Shown one piece after another: positions 34,857-43,470 of a DNA stretch of 64,000 nucleotides. The stretch is from Arthrobacter sp. U41 (GTDB lineage: Bacteria; Actinomycetota; Actinomycetes; Actinomycetales; Micrococcaceae), in the NCBI RefSeq assembly GCF_001750145.1, contig NZ_CP015732.1, positions 2,046,001-2,110,000 on the forward strand, read 5' to 3'. The notes under the pieces are model-generated. The model was not told where the DNA came from. It did no database searches and worked only from the letters and a program-made list of their open reading frames with translations. Within the stretch, counting starts at the first letter, position 1; the number at the start of each line of letters is the position of its first letter. A program made the translations under genes and the position numbers.

Positions 34857-35858
34857 GTGACCCACGAACTGCTTACGATCGGGCGCATCAGCGTTGATAT
34901 CTACCCGAACGACATCGGGGTGGATCTGGAGGACGTTACGTCTTTCGGAAAATATCTGGGTGGCTCCCCGTCCAACGTCGCCGTGGCCGCTGCCCGCCAT
35001 GGCCGCCGCGCCGCCGTCATCACCCGTACCGGCGATGATGCCTTCGGCAAGTACCTGCACCGCGAACTGCGCAAGTTCGACGTGGACGATTCCTTCGTCA
35101 CTGCCGTCAAGGAATGGCCCACCGCGGTCACGTTCTGCGCGATCAAGCCCCCGGAAGACTTCCCGCTCTACTTCTACGGACGCTTCCCCACGGCACCTGA
35201 CCTGCAGATCAAGGCAGCGGAACTGGACCTGGACGCCATCCGTGACGCCGGGATCTTCTGGTCCACCCTGACCGGCCTCTGCCAGGAACCCAGCCGTTCC
35301 GCGCACCTCGCAGCCCACGAGGCCCGGCCGCGCACCGGACTGAAGCCGGGCCAGTACACGATTTTGGACCTCGACTACCGGCCGATGTTCTGGGCCTCCG
35401 AAGCGGAGGCCCGGGAACAGGTCGCCAGGATCCTCCCGCACGTCACCGTGGCGATCGGCAACGACAAGGAATGCGCCGTCGCCGTCGGTGAAGGCACCCC
35501 GGACGAGCAGGCAGACCGGCTGCTCGCCGCCGGCGTCGAAATCGCCGTCGTCAAGCTCGGCCCCGAAGGTGTGATGGCAAAGACCCGCACCGAACGTGTT
35601 GTGTCCGCTCCGGTCCCGGTGGAAACCGTCAACGGACTCGGAGCCGGAGACTCCTTCGGCGGGGCCTTTTGCCACGGGCTGCTTTCCGGCTGGCCGCTCG
35701 CCCAGGTCCTGGACTTCGCCAACGCCGCCGGCGCGCTGGTCGCCTCCCGGCTCTCCTGCGCCGATGCGATGCCGACGCCGGAGGAAGTCACCGGCCTGCT
35801 CGCCGAACGCGGCCGCCTGGTACCGGGCACCTACGCCCCCGAAGGAGCAACCCTGTGA
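34857..35858 (+). CDS. iolC: 5-dehydro-2-deoxygluconokinase
   Basis: The 333-residue PfkB-family sugar kinase starts at GTG 34857 (MTHELLTIGRISVDIYPNDIG); an ATG-like longer frame begins at 34770 but lacks a ribosome site. The family signatures GKYLGGSPSNVAVAAARHG and ETVNGLGAGDSFGGAFCHG are intact, with the catalytic Asp in GAGDS. It phosphorylates 2-deoxy-5-keto-gluconate in inositol breakdown. The stop overlaps the next gene (GTGA). It is the first gene of the main iol operon and has a regulatory site upstream. Confidence 0.93.
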   Translation: MTHELLTIGRISVDIYPNDIGVDLEDVTSFGKYLGGSPSNVAVAAARHGRRAAVITRTGDDAFGKYLHRELRKFDVDDSFVTAVKEWPTAVTFCAIKPPEDFPLYFYGRFPTAPDLQIKAAELDLDAIRDAGIFWSTLTGLCQEPSRSAHLAAHEARPRTGLKPGQYTILDLDYRPMFWASEAEAREQVARILPHVTVAIGNDKECAVAVGEGTPDEQADRLLAAGVEIAVVKLGPEGVMAKTRTERVVSAPVPVETVNGLGAGDSFGGAFCHGLLSGWPLAQVLDFANAAGALVASRLSCADAMPTPEEVTGLLAERGRLVPGTYAPEGATL

Positions 35859-36820
35859 GCCTCAATCCCTCCTCCGCCACTGCCACGGTTGACGATGATC
35901 CCCGCCGCTACGAGCACCTGAGCATCATCCGGCTCGAGGACCCGGACGCGATCGCCCGCGCCGCGCAGGCCCGCCGCCGCCACCCCGGCGTCAAAGCCGG
36001 CAAACAGAACTTCATCGTCGCCGCCGACCACCCGGCCCGCGGCGCCCTCGCGGTCGGCAACGACCCCGTGGCCATGGCCGACCGCCGCCAACTCCTGGAC
36101 CGGCTCCGGATCGCGCTCGCCAACCCGGACGTGGACGGCGTGCTGGCCTCCCCGGACATCATGGACGATTTGCTCCTGCTCGGCGCGCTGGAGGGCAAGC
36201 TGATCTTCGGCTCGATGAACCGCGGCGGGCTCTCCGGCCTGGTCAACGAACTCGATGACCGCTTCACCGGCCACACTGCCGCCGCGCTGGCGGCGCTGGG
36301 AGCCGACGGCGGCAAGATGCTCACGCGGATCTGCCTCGGTGACCCAGACACCGTCGCCACCCTGGAAGCGACCGCCAAGGCGATCGATTCGCTCGCCCAG
36401 CACAAGCTCATCGCCATGGTGGAGCCCTTCCTCTCCGTCTGGCAGAACGGCAAGGTCCGCAACGACCTCTCCACCAACGCCGTGATCAAATCCGTCGCGA
36501 TCGCCGAGGGCCTGGGCTCCACCAGCGCCTACACCTGGATGAAACTCCCGGTGGTGGCCGAGATGGAACGCGTCATGGCGGCCACCACGATGCCCACCGT
36601 GCTCCTGGGCGGGGACCCGGACAGCAGCCAGGACGATGTCTTTGCGAGCTGGGAGGCAGCCCTCGCACTGCCCGGCGTCCAGGGGCTCACCGTCGGCCGG
36701 ACACTGCTCTACCCGCACGACGGCGACGTCGCCGGCGCGGTGGCGACCGCCGCCTCGCTGCTGCACCATACGCAATCCGCCCGCACCGAATCCGCCCGCA
36801 CCGCAGAAGTATCGGAGTAA
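35855..36820 (+). CDS. Cgl0159-family TIM-barrel protein (likely IolJ-type aldolase)
   Basis: The 321-residue protein starts at GTG 35855 and resembles the Corynebacterium Cgl0159 family of (beta/alpha)8 proteins related to class I aldolases; VAADHPARGALAVG and the strand TWMKLPVV with a lysine are visible. In actinobacterial iol clusters it sits next to iolC where other bacteria have iolJ, so it probably cleaves 6-phospho-5-dehydro-2-deoxygluconate to DHAP and malonate semialdehyde. No other aldolase gene is present in the cluster. The lysine's role as Schiff base former is inferred. Confidence 0.82.
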   Translation: MSLNPSSATATVDDDPRRYEHLSIIRLEDPDAIARAAQARRRHPGVKAGKQNFIVAADHPARGALAVGNDPVAMADRRQLLDRLRIALANPDVDGVLASPDIMDDLLLLGALEGKLIFGSMNRGGLSGLVNELDDRFTGHTAAALAALGADGGKMLTRICLGDPDTVATLEATAKAIDSLAQHKLIAMVEPFLSVWQNGKVRNDLSTNAVIKSVAIAEGLGSTSAYTWMKLPVVAEMERVMAATTMPTVLLGGDPDSSQDDVFASWEAALALPGVQGLTVGRTLLYPHDGDVAGAVATAASLLHHTQSARTESARTAEVSE

Positions 36821-36826
36821 CTTCCC

Positions 36827-38788
36827 ATGGGAATGAGCACTGCACCAGGAACCCGCAGAATGACGGTCGCCCAGGCCGTCGTCGAATACCTGTCCCGGCA
36901 GTACACCGTTGATTCGGTCGGCGGCCAGGACTACCGGGAACGGCTGATCCCGGGCACCTTCGGGATCTTCGGCCACGGCAATGTTGCCGGGGTCGGACAG
37001 GCCCTCAAGCAGTACCAGCAGCTCGATCCGACGATTATGCCGTACTACCAGGGCCGCAACGAACAGGCCCAGGCGCACCAGGCCGTCGGCTACGCCCGCC
37101 ACACCCGCCGGCGCCAGACGTTCGCGATCAGCACCTCGATCGGGCCCGGTTCCTCGAACCTGCTCACCGGTGCCGCGCTGGCCACCACCAACCGGCTGCC
37201 GGTGCTCCTGCTGCCGAGCGACACCTTCGCCACCCGCGCCGCGGACCCCGTGCTGCAGCAGCTCGAGCAGCCCCACGGCTACGACATCACGGTCAACGAC
37301 GCGTTCCGTCCGCTGTCGAAGTTCTTTGACCGGGTGACGCGGCCCGAGCAGCTGTTCTCCGCGTTCCACCACGGGCTCCGCGTGCTGACGGACCCGGCCG
37401 AGACCGGCGCGGTGACCATCTCGCTGCCCCAGGACGTCCAGGCCGAGGCCTTCGACGTGCCGGAGGAGTTCCTGTCCGAACGCGAATGGCGGATCCGCCG
37501 CCCGGACGCCGACGACGAGGACATCCGCCGCGCCGCCGCGGCCATCCGCGCCGCCAAGCGCCCGCTGATTATCGCCGGCGGCGGTGTGCTCTACGCCTAC
37601 GCCAACGAGGAACTCGCGAAGTTCGTCGAGCTGACCGGCATCCCGGTGGGCAACACCCAGGCCGGCGTCGGCGTCCTGCCCTGGGACCACCAGTTCTCCC
37701 TCGGGGCGATCGGCTCCACCGGCACGACGGCGGCGAACGCCATCGCCGCCGAAGCGGACCTGATCATCGGCATCGGCACCCGCTACGAGGACTTCACCAC
37801 CGCGTCCCGCACCGCGTTCCAGAACCCGGACGTAAAGTTCATCAACATCAACGTCGCCGCGATCGACGCCTACAAGCACGGCACCTCGCTGCCGATCGTC
37901 GCGGACGCCCGCAAAGCCCTGGTCAAGCTGAACCAGGCCCTGGGCGGCTACCGGATCGGCGAGGACCTGGAGCAGCGGATCGCGGACGAGAAGTCCCGCT
38001 GGGACGCCACCGTGGACGAGGCCTTCGACACCCGCTTCACCCCGCTGCCGGCCCAGAACGAGATCATCGGCGCCACGCACCGGGCCATGGACGCCCAGGA
38101 CGTCGTCATCTGCGCCGCCGGGTCCCTCCCGGGCGACCTGCACAAGATGTGGCGCGTCCGGGACCCGTTCGGCTACCACGTCGAGTACGCATACTCCTGC
38201 ATGGGCTACGAAATTCCCGGCGGCCTCGGCGTCAAGCGCGCGGCCCTGGCCGAAGCCGCGAAAGGCGGTGCGCAGCGCGACGTTGTGGTGATGGTGGGGG
38301 ACGGTTCCTACCTCATGATGCACACCGAGCTGGTCACCGCCGTGGCCGAACGGATCAAGCTGATCGTGGTCCTGATCCAGAACCACGGCTACGCGTCGAT
38401 CGGCTCGCTCTCCGAATCCCTGGGCTCCCAGCGCTTCGGCACCCAGTACCGCGCCCTCGACGAGGAACACCACAGCTTCGACGACGGCGACCGGCTCCCC
38501 GTGGACCTGGCCCTGAACGCCGAAAGCCTCGGCGTGACGGTGATCCGGATCGAACCGGGGGAGAAGGTCATCGCCCAGCTCGAACATGCCGTCCGGGACG
38601 CCAAGGCGGCCCCCGAACGCGGCGGCCCGATCCTCATCCACGTCGAATCCGACCCGCTGCTGGACGCCCCCAGCTCCGAGTCCTGGTGGGACGTTCCGGT
38701 CTCCCAGGTCTCCGAGCTCGACTCCACCAAACAGGCCTTCCAGACCTACCTCGATCACAAGAGCCAGCAGCGCAAGCTGCTCGGCTGA
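36827..38788 (+). CDS. iolD: 3D-(3,5/4)-trihydroxycyclohexane-1,2-dione hydrolase
   Basis: This 653-residue thiamine-diphosphate enzyme opens the inositol ring. It begins at ATG 36827, nine bases after GGAG. The N-terminal domain has GIFGHGNVAGVGQAL and the cofactor-activating glutamate in YYQGRNEQAQAH; the C-terminal domain has the metal-binding motif GDGSYLMMHTEL followed by NHGYASIGSLS. Length and motif order match IolD. It lies six bases after the aldolase-like gene. Confidence 0.95.
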   Translation: MGMSTAPGTRRMTVAQAVVEYLSRQYTVDSVGGQDYRERLIPGTFGIFGHGNVAGVGQALKQYQQLDPTIMPYYQGRNEQAQAHQAVGYARHTRRRQTFAISTSIGPGSSNLLTGAALATTNRLPVLLLPSDTFATRAADPVLQQLEQPHGYDITVNDAFRPLSKFFDRVTRPEQLFSAFHHGLRVLTDPAETGAVTISLPQDVQAEAFDVPEEFLSEREWRIRRPDADDEDIRRAAAAIRAAKRPLIIAGGGVLYAYANEELAKFVELTGIPVGNTQAGVGVLPWDHQFSLGAIGSTGTTAANAIAAEADLIIGIGTRYEDFTTASRTAFQNPDVKFININVAAIDAYKHGTSLPIVADARKALVKLNQALGGYRIGEDLEQRIADEKSRWDATVDEAFDTRFTPLPAQNEIIGATHRAMDAQDVVICAAGSLPGDLHKMWRVRDPFGYHVEYAYSCMGYEIPGGLGVKRAALAEAAKGGAQRDVVVMVGDGSYLMMHTELVTAVAERIKLIVVLIQNHGYASIGSLSESLGSQRFGTQYRALDEEHHSFDDGDRLPVDLALNAESLGVTVIRIEPGEKVIAQLEHAVRDAKAAPERGGPILIHVESDPLLDAPSSESWWDVPVSQVSELDSTKQAFQTYLDHKSQQRKLLG

Positions 38789-38834
38789 CCCCGGCTCCCG
38801 CGCCACCCCGGCATCCAACCCCAAGGACATTCTG

Positions 38835-40352
38835 ATGAGCACCCCCACCCTCACCACCACCAAAACCATCCACCACTTCATCAACGGCGCCGAAACCGCC
38901 GGCGTTGGCGACCGCACCCAGCCCGTCTACAACCCCGCCACCGGCGCCGTCACTGCAGAGCTGCGGCTGGCCAACCGGGCGGACCTGGACGCCACCGTGG
39001 CCGCCGCCCGCGCCGCGGCCGACAGCTGGGGCGACTTCTCCCTCGCCAAGCGCACCGCCGTGCTGTTCAAATTCCGTGAGCTCGTCGCGGCCCACGTGGA
39101 CGACCTCGCCGAGCTGATCACCGCCGAACACGGCAAGGTCCTCTCCGACGCCAAAGGCGAAATCGGCCGCGGCCTGGAGGTCATCGAGTTCGCCTGCGGC
39201 ATCCCGACCCTGCTCAAGGGCGACTACTCGGACCAGGTCTCCACCGGGATCGACGTGTTCTCCTTCCGCGAACCGCTCGGCGTCGTCGCCGGCATCACCC
39301 CGTTCAACTTCCCCGTGATGGTGCCGCTGTGGATGGCGCCGATGGCGATCGCCACCGGGAACGCCTTTATCCTCAAGCCCTCCGAACGCGACCCCTCCGC
39401 TTCGATGCTGCTCGCCAAACTGTGGAAGGACGCGGGCCTGCCCGACGGTGTCTTCCAGGTCCTGCACGGGGACAAGGAAACCGTCGAAGGACTCCTCACC
39501 CACCCGGACGTGGACGGCATCTCCTTCGTCGGCTCCACCCCGATCGCCCAGTACGTCCACGAGACCGCCACCAAGCACGGCAAGCGCGTCCAGGCCCTGG
39601 GCGGCGCGAAGAACCACGCCATCGTCATGCCCGACGCCGACCTCGACAACGCCGCGGACCACCTCGCCGCCGCCGCCTTCGGCTCCGCCGGTGAGCGCTG
39701 CATGGCCATCTCGGTCGCCGTCGCAGTGGGCGACGCCGCGGACGTGCTGGTCGACAGGGTCCGGGAACGCGCCCTCGCCGTCAAGGTCAACAACGGCACC
39801 GCGCCCGACGCCGAAATGGGCCCGGTCATCACCCCGGCCTCCAAGGAACGCATCGTGAAGATCGTCACCGAAGCCGAAACCGCCGGAGCGGCGATGGTGG
39901 TGGACGGCCGCGACCTCGTCGTCCCCGGCCACGAGGACGGCTTCTGGGTCGGCCCCACGGTCCTGGACCACGTCAAGACCGAAATGACCGCCTACAGCGA
40001 GGAAATCTTCGGACCCGTCCTCGTGGTGGTCCGGGTCGAGGACCTGGACGCCGGCATCGCCCTGATCAATTCCAACCCCTTCGGCAACGGCACCGCCATC
40101 TTCACCTCCTCCGGCGCCAATGCCCGCAAGTTCCAGCGCTCCGTCACCGTGGGCATGATCGGCATCAACGTGCCGCTGCCCGTGCCGGTGGCACACCACT
40201 CCTTCGGCGGCTGGAAGGCCTCGCTCTTCGGCGACAAGCACATCTACGGCCCGGAGGGCGTGTCCTTCTACACCCGCGGCAAGGTGGTCACCTCACGCTG
40301 GCCCGAACCGACCCACGCCTCGGGCGCCTCCTACAACTTCCCGTCCAACTAG
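38835..40352 (+). CDS. iolA: Methylmalonate/malonate-semialdehyde dehydrogenase (CoA-acylating)
   Basis: The 505-residue aldehyde dehydrogenase starts at ATG 38835. The NAD-binding FNFPVMVPLWMAPMAIATGN, GSTPIAQYVHETA and the catalytic cysteine in GSAGERCMAISVAV (about residue 287) fit the MmsA/IolA subgroup that converts malonate semialdehyde to acetyl-CoA and CO2. It ends the first part of the operon; a strongly structured 200-base gap follows. Confidence 0.94.
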   Translation: MSTPTLTTTKTIHHFINGAETAGVGDRTQPVYNPATGAVTAELRLANRADLDATVAAARAAADSWGDFSLAKRTAVLFKFRELVAAHVDDLAELITAEHGKVLSDAKGEIGRGLEVIEFACGIPTLLKGDYSDQVSTGIDVFSFREPLGVVAGITPFNFPVMVPLWMAPMAIATGNAFILKPSERDPSASMLLAKLWKDAGLPDGVFQVLHGDKETVEGLLTHPDVDGISFVGSTPIAQYVHETATKHGKRVQALGGAKNHAIVMPDADLDNAADHLAAAAFGSAGERCMAISVAVAVGDAADVLVDRVRERALAVKVNNGTAPDAEMGPVITPASKERIVKIVTEAETAGAAMVVDGRDLVVPGHEDGFWVGPTVLDHVKTEMTAYSEEIFGPVLVVVRVEDLDAGIALINSNPFGNGTAIFTSSGANARKFQRSVTVGMIGINVPLPVPVAHHSFGGWKASLFGDKHIYGPEGVSFYTRGKVVTSRWPEPTHASGASYNFPSN

Positions 40353-40380
40353 TCCCCACCGCCTCCCTGCCCTCGCAAGT

Positions 40381-40467
40381 CCCCACCGGCTCCCAGCCTT
40401 CGCAAGCTCAGGCAGGGGCCCTCGCCGGTGGGGCCCCACGGCCAGGGAACCCTGGCGGCGTGGGCCC
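40381..40467 (+). other. Tandem hairpins after iolA
   Basis: CCCCACCGGC (40381) pairs with GCCGGTGGGG (40424). GGCCCCACG (40432) pairs with CGTGGGCC around an inner perfect hairpin GCCAGGGAACCCTGGC (40441-40456). These may act as a partial terminator or as mRNA stabilisers that separate iolA from iolE expression. Confidence 0.6.
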
Positions 40468-40487
40468 AACCAACAACCCCGATCGAT

Positions 40488-40535
40488 TGCTCCGTACCCG
40501 CCGTTTTGAGCGTCCAAAACGGCACCTGCGGAGCA
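40488..40535 (+). promoter_or_regulatory. Two-level dyad just upstream of the iolE-like gene
   Basis: The outer arms TGCTCCG and CGGAGCA and the inner arms GCCGTTTT and AAAACGGC (perfect eight pairs, loop GAGCGTCC) are nested and end 20 bases before the start codon. The element can fold as RNA or serve as a protein-binding dyad; the ribosome site AAGGA lies just outside it. Confidence 0.55.
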
Positions 40536-40555
40536 GCCGATGAGAAGGAATGGCA

Positions 40556-41467
40556 ATGACTGAGAACAAGCTGATCATCGGCACCGCGCCGGACTCCTGG
40601 GGCGTCTGGTTTGCGGATGACCCCAAGCAGACCCCTTGGGAACGGTTCCTCGACGAAGTCGCGGAATCCGGCTACAAGTGGATCGAACTCGGCCCCTACG
40701 GCTACCTCCCCACTGACCCGGCCCGGCTGGCAGAGGAGCTGAAGGCACGCGACCTGCAGATCTCGGCCGGCACCGTCTTCACCGCGTTCCACCGCGGCCT
40801 GGACCAATGGGAAACTGCGTGGGAACCGGCCCGCAGGGTCGCCGAACTCACCGCCGCGATGGGCGGGGAACACATTGTAGTCATCCCCGCGATGTGGCGC
40901 GACGACGTCACCGGCGAGGCTGTGGAAAGCGGCGAGCTCACCGAGAAGGCCTGGGCCGACCTCTTCGCAGGGCACAACCGCCTCGGCAGGACCCTGCTGG
41001 AGGACTTCGGCCTGAAGCAGCAGTTCCACTCGCACGCGGACTCCCACGTGGGCGCGCAGGCGGACATCGAGACCCTCCTCGCCGCCACGGACAGCCAGTA
41101 CCTCAACCTGTGCCTGGACACCGGGCACGCCGAGTACTGCGGCGCGTCCAGCCTGGAGCTGATCAAGAACTACCCGGACCGGATCGGCTACCTGCACCTC
41201 AAGCAGATCAACCCGGACATCCTCAGGAAGGTCAACCAGGAGAACATGACCTGGGCCGCCGCCAACCTGGCCGGTGTGATGACCGAACCGCCGAGCGGAC
41301 TGCCGGACCTGCGCGCCGTCATCGAGGCCGTCGAGGCGCTGAACCGGCCGATCTTTGGCATCGTGGAGCAGGACATGTACCCCGTGGCCTTCGACGTCCC
41401 GATGCCGATCGCCAAGCGCACCCGGAACTACTTGCTTTCCTGCGGCTCCCGCACCGCCGTCAACTAG
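40556..41467 (+). CDS. iolE: Inosose dehydratase-like TIM-barrel protein
   Basis: The 303-residue sugar-phosphate isomerase/epimerase-family barrel starts at ATG 40556 with GGA six bases upstream; ATG 40550 abuts the ribosome site. IGTAPDSWGVWFADDPKQ opens the barrel, and metal-binding residues occur in FHSHADSHVG, CLDTGHAEYCG and YLHLKQINPD. It most likely removes water from 2-keto-myo-inositol (IolE). It could alternatively be an IolI/IolH-type isomerase, as two other barrels of the family are in this cluster. Confidence 0.82.
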   Translation: MTENKLIIGTAPDSWGVWFADDPKQTPWERFLDEVAESGYKWIELGPYGYLPTDPARLAEELKARDLQISAGTVFTAFHRGLDQWETAWEPARRVAELTAAMGGEHIVVIPAMWRDDVTGEAVESGELTEKAWADLFAGHNRLGRTLLEDFGLKQQFHSHADSHVGAQADIETLLAATDSQYLNLCLDTGHAEYCGASSLELIKNYPDRIGYLHLKQINPDILRKVNQENMTWAAANLAGVMTEPPSGLPDLRAVIEAVEALNRPIFGIVEQDMYPVAFDVPMPIAKRTRNYLLSCGSRTAVN

Positions 41468-41494
41468 ACGTCAACCAGAACTGAGGACAAAACC

Positions 41495-42508
41495 ATGACC
41501 AAGACCCTCCGCGTAGCCGTCATCGGCGCCGGCCGAATGGGCGCAGACCACATTCAGCGGCTCAACACCCGTATCCGCGGCGCCGAAGTTGCCGCAGTCG
41601 TCGACGTCGACCTGGCCCGTGCCCAGGCCGCCATCGAAGGCATCCCGGGCGCCGTCGCCCTTGCGGACGCCGACGAGGCCCTCAGCAACGGCGACGTCAA
41701 CGCCGTGCTGATCGCCACCCCGGGTTTCCTGCACGAGGACATCCTGTTCAAGGCGCTCGCCAAGGACATTCCGATCCTCTGCGAGAAGCCGCTCACCCCG
41801 GACGCCGAGTCCGCCTGGAGGATCGTCCAGGCCGAGGAAAAGCTCGGCCACCAGCGCATCCAGGTCGGTTTTATGCGACGCTTCGACGCCGAATACGCCG
41901 CCCTGGGCAACATCATCCGGAGCTCCGAACTCGGTGAACTGCTGATGCTGCACCACCAGCACCGCAACCCGACCACCCCCGCCGGGTTCACCAACGAAAT
42001 GCTGATCAACGACTCCGTGGTGCACGAATTCGACGCCATCCGGTACTTCACCGGCGAGGAAATCACCTCCGTCCAGGTCCGCCTCGGCAAGGCCACCCGG
42101 AACGCCCCGGCCGGCCAGCACGACCCGCAGCACGTGCTGATCGAAACGGAATCCGGTGTCCTGGCCGACGTGGAGATCTTCGTCAACGCGAAGTTCGGCT
42201 ACCAGGTGGCCACCCAGGCCTCCTTCGAGGACGGCATCGTCAGCATCGGCGGGGACACGGGCCCGTCCACCCTCAGCAACGGCCGCTGGGGCGGCAGCGT
42301 CACCCCGGGCTTCGAGGAGCGCTTCGGGGCCGCCTACGACGTCGAAATCCAGTCCTGGGTGGACGCCGCCCTGCGCGGTGAAATCGGCGGCCCGACGGCC
42401 TGGGACGGCTACGCCACCGCCGCCTGCTGCGAGGCCGGCGTCGAGGCGCAGAAGAACGGTGAAAAGGTCGCCGTGAAGCTGAACGCAAAGCCCGCGCTCT
42501 ACCGCTAG
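41495..42508 (+). CDS. iolG: myo-inositol 2-dehydrogenase
   Basis: The 337-residue Gfo/Idh/MocA oxidoreductase has the NAD-binding GAGRMGADHIQRL (about 11-23), CEKPLTPD with the conserved lysine-proline (about 95) and the catalytic region DSVVHEFDAIRYFTGEE with His near residue 175. It oxidises myo-inositol to 2-keto-myo-inositol, the first cytoplasmic step. It lies 28 bases after the iolE-like gene. Two related dehydrogenases occur at 50.2 and 52.2 kb. Confidence 0.9.
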   Translation: MTKTLRVAVIGAGRMGADHIQRLNTRIRGAEVAAVVDVDLARAQAAIEGIPGAVALADADEALSNGDVNAVLIATPGFLHEDILFKALAKDIPILCEKPLTPDAESAWRIVQAEEKLGHQRIQVGFMRRFDAEYAALGNIIRSSELGELLMLHHQHRNPTTPAGFTNEMLINDSVVHEFDAIRYFTGEEITSVQVRLGKATRNAPAGQHDPQHVLIETESGVLADVEIFVNAKFGYQVATQASFEDGIVSIGGDTGPSTLSNGRWGGSVTPGFEERFGAAYDVEIQSWVDAALRGEIGGPTAWDGYATAACCEAGVEAQKNGEKVAVKLNAKPALYR

Positions 42509-42594
42509 GGCGAACGCCGAAGGGGGCCAGGCCTCCTTCGGCGTTCCTTCCGGTCCCCCGCACAACCTGCCCGATCCACCATGGAGTGTTCCAC

Positions 42595-43470
42595 GTGAAA
42601 ATCGCACTTGATCCAACGCCCTTCCACCACTCGCACAGCCTGCTCGAATTTCCCCGGGTGGTGGCGGACCTCGGCTACAAGTACATGCAGATGACCCCGC
42701 ACGCCGACCTCATCCCGTTCTACAACCACCCGAAGGCCGACGACGAACTGGTGGGCCAGCTGGCCAAGGCCTGCAGGGACGCCGGGATCGAAATCGCCTC
42801 GATCCTGCCGGTGCTGCGCTGGTCCGGCCCGGATGAGGATGCCCGCGAAGCGGCCGTCCGGTACTGGAAGCGTGCCATCCAGATCGCCGTGGACCTGGGT
42901 GTCAGCACCATGAACACCGAATTCAGCGGACGCCCGGAGAAGGCCGAGGAATCCGAGCGCGCGTTCTACCGCTCCATGGAGGAACTGCTGCCGATCATCG
43001 AACGCGAAGGCATCGACCTGCTGATCGACCCGCACCCGGACGACTTCGTCGAGGAGGGCCTGGCCGCGATCCGGGTGATCCGCGGCCTGAACTCCAAGCA
43101 CGTCGGCCTGGTCTACGTCGCTTCGCATAGTTTCCATATGCAGAACGCGCCGCTGGACATCATGCGCGCCGCGGGGGACAAGCTCCGCCTGGTCCACGTC
43201 GCCGACACCATGGACCACCACGCCTCGCACGGGCTGCGCTACATCACCAACCCGCCCGGCAACCCGGTCCGGGTGCACCAGCACCTGAAAATCGGCGACG
43301 GCGACGTCAACTGGGACGAGTTCTTCGGCGGGCTGAAGGAAATCGGCTTCCTCGACCGCGAGGACACCGTGATGGTCTCCAGCGTCTTCGCGGAGGACGA
43401 CAACGCCGCCGAGGTCTCCCGCTACCAGCTGGAGACCATGAAGCAGCAGATCCAGAAGGTGAGCGTATGA
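42595..43470 (+). CDS. iolH: IolH-like TIM-barrel protein
   Basis: The 291-residue isomerase-family barrel starts at GTG 42595, nine bases after GGAG. MKIALDPTPFHHSHSLLEFP and the histidine-rich HVADTMDHHASHGLRY near residue 200 match actinobacterial IolH proteins of unknown exact reaction. A role in isomerising keto-inositols is likely. Its stop overlaps the transporter start by four bases, which ties it to inositol uptake. Confidence 0.82.
   Translation: MKIALDPTPFHHSHSLLEFPRVVADLGYKYMQMTPHADLIPFYNHPKADDELVGQLAKACRDAGIEIASILPVLRWSGPDEDAREAAVRYWKRAIQIAVDLGVSTMNTEFSGRPEKAEESERAFYRSMEELLPIIEREGIDLLIDPHPDDFVEEGLAAIRVIRGLNSKHVGLVYVASHSFHMQNAPLDIMRAAGDKLRLVHVADTMDHHASHGLRYITNPPGNPVRVHQHLKIGDGDVNWDEFFGGLKEIGFLDREDTVMVSSVFAEDDNAAEVSRYQLETMKQQIQKVSV

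Noticed and set aside
35831..38917. Very long minus-strand ORF (1028 codons) opposite iolJ-like/iolD
   Set aside because: It is the mirror of strongly coding plus-strand genes with intact domains, and its residue composition is typical of antisense high-GC shadows.
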